IMG/VR virus record: IMGVR_UViG_3300013306_000050
Span: 1 to 27,387 of that record
Source: a virus
Reading direction: 5' to 3' (one strand)
DNA length: 27,387 nucleotides
Shown: one piece after another, positions 22,763-27,387 of the stretch
How positions within the stretch are numbered: position 1 is the first letter of the stretch
Layout: every line of letters starts with the position of its first letter
Program-made: the position numbers and the translations under genes
Notes under the pieces: model-generated
Told to the model about the DNA's origin: nothing
Databases searched by the model: none
What the model saw: only the letters and a program-made list of their open reading frames with translations

Positions 22763-23014
22763 ATGGCCAAGATCGTCGACACGCCTGTCACCGACGAACA
22801 GGTGTCCGCATCACCGATGCGGGAACCGTTACTGCTAACGACACCGGAGCTTTTGAAGTTTCGCGACAAGGTCTACACGTCGCGGCTGCTGATTGTCCCG
22901 GACTCCGATCGCACCCTGCCGGTGAGCCAGGGGCTTGTAGAGGTTTCGGTGTCCGATATCGACGCCGTCAAGTTCCTGAAAGCCAACGCCGAATTTGAGC
23001 CCGCGAAGGAGTGA
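22763..23014 (+). CDS. Small tail-module protein, unknown
   Basis: The 83-residue product MAKIVDTPVTDEQVSASPMRE... contains TTPELLKFRDKVYTSRLLIVPDSDRTLPVSQGLVEVSVSDIDAVKFLKANAEFEP. No family recognised. It is inserted between V and W, which are adjacent in P2. ATG 22763 follows TGGAG; the earlier ATG at 22676 is inside the V gene. Confidence 0.7.
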   Translation: MAKIVDTPVTDEQVSASPMREPLLLTTPELLKFRDKVYTSRLLIVPDSDRTLPVSQGLVEVSVSDIDAVKFLKANAEFEPAKE

Positions 23015-23019
23015 TTTAG

Positions 23020-23346
23020 ATGATCGGAATGGATCGCCACACCGGCCAACCCATTTCCGGCATCAAGCACTTGCGGCAATCCATTCCAGACATTTTGGGC
23101 ACGCCGTTGGGCAGCCGCCGGCACCGCATGGAGTACGGCAGCAAGCTCCGGCGGTTTGTCGATTTGCCCGTTAACGAGGGTTGGAAAAGCGCCGTACAGG
23201 CTGAAGTCGCTCGCGCCCTGGGGCGCTGGGAGCCGCGTTTGAAACTGGATCAGGTGCGCGTCATTTCCGTTATTGGCGGGCAAATCAACCTGAAGATCGC
23301 TGGCGAGTACCTGGGCGACGGCGTCACGTTGGAGGTAGCCGTATGA
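23020..23346 (+). CDS. Baseplate wedge protein W (gp25-like)
   Basis: The 108-residue protein MIGMDRHTGQPISGIKHLRQSIPDILGTPLGSRRHRMEYGSKLRRFVDLP matches P2 gpW / T4 gp25 (PF04965), the conserved sheath-baseplate connector. The EYGS element is visible. Overlaps the J gene by ATGA. Confidence 0.95.
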   Translation: MIGMDRHTGQPISGIKHLRQSIPDILGTPLGSRRHRMEYGSKLRRFVDLPVNEGWKSAVQAEVARALGRWEPRLKLDQVRVISVIGGQINLKIAGEYLGDGVTLEVAV

Positions 23347-24224
23347 GTATCGTGGATCTGTCGTCGTTGCCGGCGCCGAGTGTGTTAGAGCCTCTGGACT
23401 TTGAAGAGGTTTATCAGGAAGGGCTGGGCATCTTTCGCGGGTACATGGGTGGCAACTGGACTGCCGCGCTGGAAAGCGATCCGGTGACTAAGGTGCTGGA
23501 GGTCGGCGCGTACATCAAGGTCGGCAACCGCGCCCGGGTGAATGACGCCGGAAAAGCGGTATTGCTGGCACACGCCATAAAGGGCGACCTCGATCACCTG
23601 GGGGCCAACGTCAATCTAAAGCGCCTGGTTATTCAAGCCGAGGATCTGCTGGCGGTGCCACCGGTGCCGGAGGTCAAGGAGGATGACGATCCGTTTCGCG
23701 AGCGCATCCAGTTGGCCTATGAGGGGCTGACCACGGCCGGCCCGCGTAACAGCTACATCCTGCACGCACGCAACGCCTCGGGGTTGGTGGCGGATGCCAC
23801 GGCCGAAAGCCCGGCACCGTGCTGCGTTACGGTAACTGTGCTGTGTTTGGATGGGGAAGGCGAGGCGCCGCCGGAGCTGCTGGCCACGGTGGCTACCGCG
23901 CTGAATGACGACGACGTGCGGCCGGTAGGGGATCGGGTGACGGTGCAGAGCGCGCAAGTGATCCGCTACCAAATTAACGCGACTCTGCACATGGTCAGCG
24001 CCGGCCCCGAAGCGGATGCCAGTTTGGCCGAGGCGAAAAGTCGATTGTCGGCCTGGATCAATCCGCGAAAACGGCTGGGCATCGAGGTCGCGCGTTCCGG
24101 CGTCGATGCTCAGTTGCACGTTGCCGGCGTTTCCCGGGTTGAGCTGGTCGGCTGGCAGGACCTGGCCCCGACCAAGGCTCAGGCGGCGTTCTGTACGGGC
24201 TACACCGTGACGCTGGCGGGCTGA
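23343..24224 (+). CDS. Baseplate wedge protein J
   Basis: The 293-residue P2 gpJ family protein (PF04865). It has ...DFEEVYQEGLGIFRGYMGGNWTAALESDPVTKVLEVGAYIK at the start and DDPFRERIQLAYEGLTTAGPRNSYILHARNASGLVADA in the middle. It forms the baseplate wedge with W and I. One base separates it from gene I. Confidence 0.95.
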   Translation: MSIVDLSSLPAPSVLEPLDFEEVYQEGLGIFRGYMGGNWTAALESDPVTKVLEVGAYIKVGNRARVNDAGKAVLLAHAIKGDLDHLGANVNLKRLVIQAEDLLAVPPVPEVKEDDDPFRERIQLAYEGLTTAGPRNSYILHARNASGLVADATAESPAPCCVTVTVLCLDGEGEAPPELLATVATALNDDDVRPVGDRVTVQSAQVIRYQINATLHMVSAGPEADASLAEAKSRLSAWINPRKRLGIEVARSGVDAQLHVAGVSRVELVGWQDLAPTKAQAAFCTGYTVTLAG

Positions 24225-24225
24225 C

Positions 24226-24834
24226 ATGAAAAGCCTACTGCCGATCAACAGCACGCAACTGGAACGGGCCATGGAGGCGACGTTTTTCGAGAAAACGATT
24301 GTCCCGCTGCGCGACCTCTACAACGCCGATACCTGTCCGGTGCATCTGCTGCCGCATCTGGCGTGGGCGTGGTCGGTGGATCGCTGGGACTATCGATGGA
24401 CTGAGGCGACCAAGCGCGCCGCTATTAAGGCCTCTTACTACATCCATGCCCACAAAGGGACCATCGGCGCGCTGCGTCGGGTGGTCGAGCCCCTGGGCTA
24501 CCTGATCGAAATTATCGAGTGGTTCAACACCGTGCCCGAGGGCGTGCCGGGCACCTTTGCGCTGAAGGTCGGCGTTCTGGATACCGGGATCACCGAGGAA
24601 ATGTATCAGGAGCTGGAACGCCTGATCGACGACGCCAAGCCGGTCACACGGCACCTGACTGGCCTGGCGATCAGCCTCGAAAGCCAAGGCCTTTTGAACA
24701 TCAGTGTTGCCCTGTACGAAGGCGACGAAATCGACGTTTACCCGCCGGTCATGCGTGACATCGAGGTCACCGGATCCATCGGCGTGGTCGGGCGCGAACA
24801 CTCCATAGACACCCTGGACGTTTATTATGATTGA
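24226..24834 (+). CDS. Tail protein I
   Basis: The 202-residue P2 gpI family protein (PF09684). It contains LRDLYNADTCPVHLLPHLAWAWSVDRWDYRWTEATKRAAIKASYYIHAHKGTIGALRRVVEPLGY, the family core. It links the baseplate to the tail fibre. Its end overlaps the fibre gene by 8 bases. Confidence 0.95.
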   Translation: MKSLLPINSTQLERAMEATFFEKTIVPLRDLYNADTCPVHLLPHLAWAWSVDRWDYRWTEATKRAAIKASYYIHAHKGTIGALRRVVEPLGYLIEIIEWFNTVPEGVPGTFALKVGVLDTGITEEMYQELERLIDDAKPVTRHLTGLAISLESQGLLNISVALYEGDEIDVYPPVMRDIEVTGSIGVVGREHSIDTLDVYYD

Positions 24835-26764
24835 TGCGAATTCGCAGTTTTTCGCGATCCTCACGAACGTGGGGATGGCCAAGCAGGCGAACGCCGACGC
24901 GCTCGGCCTTCCCTGGAAGTTCACCGAAATGGGCCTGGGCGATGCCAACAACACCGACCCGATCCCCAGTGCGACACAAACCCACCTGATCAACGAATGG
25001 CGCCGCCGTCCGCTGAATCAGGTGCGGGTTGATCCGGTGAACCCGGCGGTGATTATCGCCGAGCAGATTATTCCGGCCGACGAGGGTGGGCACTGGATTC
25101 GCGAGATCGGGCTGTATGACGCGGACGGCGATCTGGTGGCGGTGGCCAACTGCGCGCCGAGCTTCAAGCCGGTGCTGTCGCAGGGGTCCGGCCGAACGCA
25201 AGTGGTGCGGATGAATTTCATCGTGTCCAGCACCGGCAATATCACGCTCAAGATTGATCCGTCCGTTGTGCTGGCGACTCGCGAGTATGTTGATCTTCGG
25301 ATCATGGAAGAGCTGTACAAGCTCGACAGCAAGCAGTCGGTGCGGGTAGCCACCACGGCCAACATCGCGCTGGCGGGCCTTCAGGTTCTCGACGGCGTCA
25401 CGTTGTTGGCGGGCGATAGGGTGCTGGTGAAAAACCAGACCGTGGCCAAGGACAATGGCATTTACATTTCCGGTGCCCCTGCCTGGGTGCGTGCGCCGGA
25501 TGCCGACACCAATGCCGAGGTGACTTCGGCGCTGCTGGTATCGGTCGAGCAAGGCGCGACGCTGGCCGACTCTCGTTGGCAACTGGTCACGGATGGGGTG
25601 GTTGTCCTGGGCGCCACGGCCCTGACGTTTCAGGACGTGACTCAAGGTTATGCACCGATCAACTCCCCGGCCTTGCTGGGCGCTCCAACGGCACTGACCC
25701 CGCCCCAGTTCGACAACTCGCTCAGGCTGGTGAACACCGCCTTTGCCAAACGAATGGGCGTCGAGTACTCGGGCTTCGCCCCGCTTATAGCCAGTACCGT
25801 GCTGGGTGCGTCAAGTGTTGGTGGGGTGGTGGTCGGCGCATCTGCTACGCCGATCAACATCACGTTGCCGCCTACCGCCGGGGTGCCCGAGGGGGCGACG
25901 GTCGAGGTGGTGAGTGCTGGGGCCGGTGCCGTGACTGTTCTAGCGGCCGGGTTGGACGTGTTAGCGTCTCAGGTCGCTGGAGTGATACCCGTCGTCTTGG
26001 GCATGGGGGATAACGCCGAGTTCGTTAAAGTGTCGGGCACCTGGCGTTTGCGTGGCGGCTCTATTGCGCTCAAATATGCCGCCGTTATGTCTGGCCCAAA
26101 CTGGACCACGCAGCCGCAGTTCAACAATACCAAGGCGCCCGCTACGACGGAGTTTGTGCAGCGATCGCTGGGTAACTACAGCGGTTACGGTAACCTGCCT
26201 GCTGGCGTCATCACTGCCGCACATGTCGGTGGTGTATACCAGCCAGCCGAAGGTGCCGCTATTCAGCTCCCGCAACCAGGAGTAGCTGGTATCCCCATGG
26301 GGGGGGCAATAACAATAGTGATGGGTAGCAGGTCTGCTTGTAGCGTAGTCGCTGTAGCAGGGGGGAATTTGACGGTCGGGACAACCAACCAGACCGTAAA
26401 CCTGGTGACAGGTCAGTCGATCACTTTCGTGGCTATTACCTCGACAAGTTGGATTGCTCTAGTTTCTGGCGGCCTCGGACTTACAGCAGAGTTCGCCGCC
26501 TCCTTAGGTGCGAATGGTTATCAGAAGCTACCGGGCGGGTACATCGAGCAATGGGGGGTGGTGACCACTACCGCGTTTAGCGGTGGGTTCAACAGCTTTA
26601 CTTTCCCTATTGCGTTCACCAGCGAAGTTTTTGGCGTGTGGGCTAGCCCGCGCGCGCAGCCTAGCGGATATGTAGGGGCTGAGGGCGTTTCGCTGACCTC
26701 TGGTCGGCTTACTAGCTCGGCTGCGGGGTATCAAATCATCTACTGGCGAGCAATCGGCAAATAA
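24827..26764 (+). CDS. Tail fibre protein (gpH-like)
   Basis: A 645-residue receptor-binding fibre. The N-terminal 150 residues match the P2-type tail-fibre N-terminal domain (MGLGDANNTDPIPSATQTHLINEWRRRPLNQV, PF12571). VRVATTANIALAGLQVLDGVTLLAGDRVLVKNQTVAKDNGIY begins the shaft, which is followed by Ala/Gly/Val-rich repeats. The C-terminal tip (about 560-645, GYQKLPGGYIEQWG... ending IIYWRAIGK) is the receptor-binding part. From about 26200 the base use is less GC-rich than in the N-terminus, consistent with tip exchange. A run of eight G at 26299-26306 lies in frame. Confidence 0.92.
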   Translation: MIDANSQFFAILTNVGMAKQANADALGLPWKFTEMGLGDANNTDPIPSATQTHLINEWRRRPLNQVRVDPVNPAVIIAEQIIPADEGGHWIREIGLYDADGDLVAVANCAPSFKPVLSQGSGRTQVVRMNFIVSSTGNITLKIDPSVVLATREYVDLRIMEELYKLDSKQSVRVATTANIALAGLQVLDGVTLLAGDRVLVKNQTVAKDNGIYISGAPAWVRAPDADTNAEVTSALLVSVEQGATLADSRWQLVTDGVVVLGATALTFQDVTQGYAPINSPALLGAPTALTPPQFDNSLRLVNTAFAKRMGVEYSGFAPLIASTVLGASSVGGVVVGASATPINITLPPTAGVPEGATVEVVSAGAGAVTVLAAGLDVLASQVAGVIPVVLGMGDNAEFVKVSGTWRLRGGSIALKYAAVMSGPNWTTQPQFNNTKAPATTEFVQRSLGNYSGYGNLPAGVITAAHVGGVYQPAEGAAIQLPQPGVAGIPMGGAITIVMGSRSACSVVAVAGGNLTVGTTNQTVNLVTGQSITFVAITSTSWIALVSGGLGLTAEFAASLGANGYQKLPGGYIEQWGVVTTTAFSGGFNSFTFPIAFTSEVFGVWASPRAQPSGYVGAEGVSLTSGRLTSSAAGYQIIYWRAIGK

Positions 26765-26780
26765 CCCAAGGGGTAGATAA

Positions 26781-27206
26781 ATGTTCGCTTCAAAAACAAC
26801 TCGCGGTTTTTACGATCCAGCAATCCACACGACCATGCCGGCTGATGCGGTTGAAATGCCAGAAGGTCTGCATGCCGAGCTGCTGGCGGGGCAGTCGGAA
26901 GGCAAGGTTATTACCTGGGGCGATGATGGTTATCCGGTGCTGGTTGATCCTCCTCCGCCATCCCCGGAGGTTTTGGCGGCGATTGAGCGTGTATGGCGTG
27001 ACGGTCAGTTGGCGGCCACTGACGGCGTTGTTTCGCGCCATCGCGACGAGCTGGAAGGGGGTCAAGAAACCACCTTGACTCCCACGCAATACGCCGAGCT
27101 TCAGGCCTACCGCCGAGCGTTGCGCAACTGGCCAGAAGCGGGAGAGTTCCCGTTGATTGAACACCGACCGCCGTCGCCTCTCTGGCTGGCTGGTCAACTC
27201 CAATAA
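26781..27206 (+). CDS. Tail fibre assembly protein (gpG-like)
   Basis: The 141-residue protein MFASKTTRGFYDPAIHTTMPADAVEMPEGLHAELLAGQSEGKVI... has the FYD...MP pattern of tail-fibre assembly chaperones (Caudo_TAP). It ends with a WPEAGEFPLIEHRPPSPLW segment. It should help fold or attach the fibre encoded just upstream. AAGGGG precedes its ATG. Confidence 0.85.
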   Translation: MFASKTTRGFYDPAIHTTMPADAVEMPEGLHAELLAGQSEGKVITWGDDGYPVLVDPPPPSPEVLAAIERVWRDGQLAATDGVVSRHRDELEGGQETTLTPTQYAELQAYRRALRNWPEAGEFPLIEHRPPSPLWLAGQLQ

Positions 27207-27229
27207 ACGCCCCGCACTGACGGGGCGTT
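27206..27229 (+). terminator. Terminator after the tail fibre assembly gene
   Basis: AACGCCCCG (27206-27214) and CGGGGCGTT (27221-27229) form a 9-bp stem with a CACTGA loop, followed by TTCTTTT. Confidence 0.85.
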
Positions 27230-27265
27230 TTCTTTTCCGTTACGCGTAACACGAACATCCCTCAC

Positions 27266-27288
27266 AGCCTCGCTTATGCGGGGCTTTT
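27266..27288 (+). terminator. Second hairpin terminator before the sheath gene
   Basis: AGCCTCGC (27266-27273) pairs with GCGGGGCT (27278-27285), including one G-T pair, then four T in all (27285-27288). Two terminators in about 85 bases isolate the fibre genes from the sheath transcript. Confidence 0.65.
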
Positions 27289-27310
27289 CCGTTTCTGGAG
27301 ATTGAGCTTT

Positions 27311-27387
27311 ATGAGTTTCTTTCACGGCGTTACGACCACCGATATCAAGACCGGGGCGCGCACCATTTCCTTGCCGTCGTCTTCCAT
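27311..27387 (+). CDS. Tail sheath protein FI (start only)
   Basis: The window ends 25 codons into this gene: MSFFHGVTTTDIKTGARTIS and a few more residues. The start matches the contractile sheath proteins of P2-like phages, and the order G then FI is as in P2. GGAG lies about 11 bases upstream. The presence of a sheath gene makes this a contractile (myovirus-type) tail. Confidence 0.85.
   Translation, partial: MSFFHGVTTTDIKTGARTISLPSSS

Noticed and set aside
1-27387. CRISPR array or rRNA
   Set aside because: No regularly spaced direct repeats with unique spacers and no rRNA-like sequence were seen. The repeats present are short binding-site-like words.
13332-27387. Endolysin or spanin gene
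   Set aside because: No lysozyme, amidase or spanin pattern was found after the holin. They are probably to the right of the window, beyond the tail genes.

Overview
The window carries a tRNA-Cys gene, a low-GC accessory patch with two probable phage-defence genes, and then the left and middle parts of a large temperate prophage that runs off the right end. Pseudomonas, most likely the P. fluorescens group, is the best host guess. This rests on a PrtN-family regulator, high-GC phage genes of familiar pseudomonad type and the style of the intergenic sequence; no host protein-coding gene is present to confirm it.

Layout. 48-121: tRNA-Cys(GCA) with encoded CCA, followed by an intrinsic terminator. 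264-429: a 166-bp MITE-like element with 20-bp terminal inverted repeats. 506-2822: two divergent AT-rich genes, an AbiGi-like abortive-infection protein (leftward) and a PIN-like nuclease (rightward). 3009-6922: a leftward early operon encoding integrase, a DUF4224 protein, several tiny proteins, a PrtN-like activator, a KilA-C-like protein and unknowns. Many junctions are translationally coupled by ATGA overlaps. 7045-8836: a LexA/CI-like repressor followed in the same direction by an AT-rich gene for a two-TM membrane protein with a possible nuclease domain. 8934-12804: a rightward early operon with Cro-like protein, CII-like regulator, a C4 zinc-finger protein, a Toprim-primase/VirE helicase fusion and a Q-like antiterminator. 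12805-13331: a regulatory non-coding stretch. 13332 onward: the late operon with holin, lambda-type packaging and head genes (Nu1, A, W, B, C-like protease, decoration, capsid E, FII, Z), then a P2-type contractile tail module (V, W, J, I, H, tail-fibre assembly G, and the first codons of sheath FI).

How it works together. Four near-identical 15-bp palindromes (TAACC-N5-GGTKA) sit in pairs at two early promoters. Each promoter has the same TTGCAA -35 box with an operator between -35 and -10. This is a CI-controlled pL/pR pair, and the repressor has an S24 autocleavage domain, so SOS damage should induce the phage. The Q-like gene is followed by a candidate late promoter and a terminator before the holin, resembling the lambda pR'-tR' arrangement. 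A cluster of GTGAAC repeats just before the small terminase gene is a good candidate for cosB. The phage is therefore a myovirus-like mosaic: lambda-type cos packaging and head joined to a P2-type tail.

The least explained parts are the AbiGi/PIN pair beside the integrase and the membrane protein carried in the repressor transcript. Both look like cargo that protects the lysogen.
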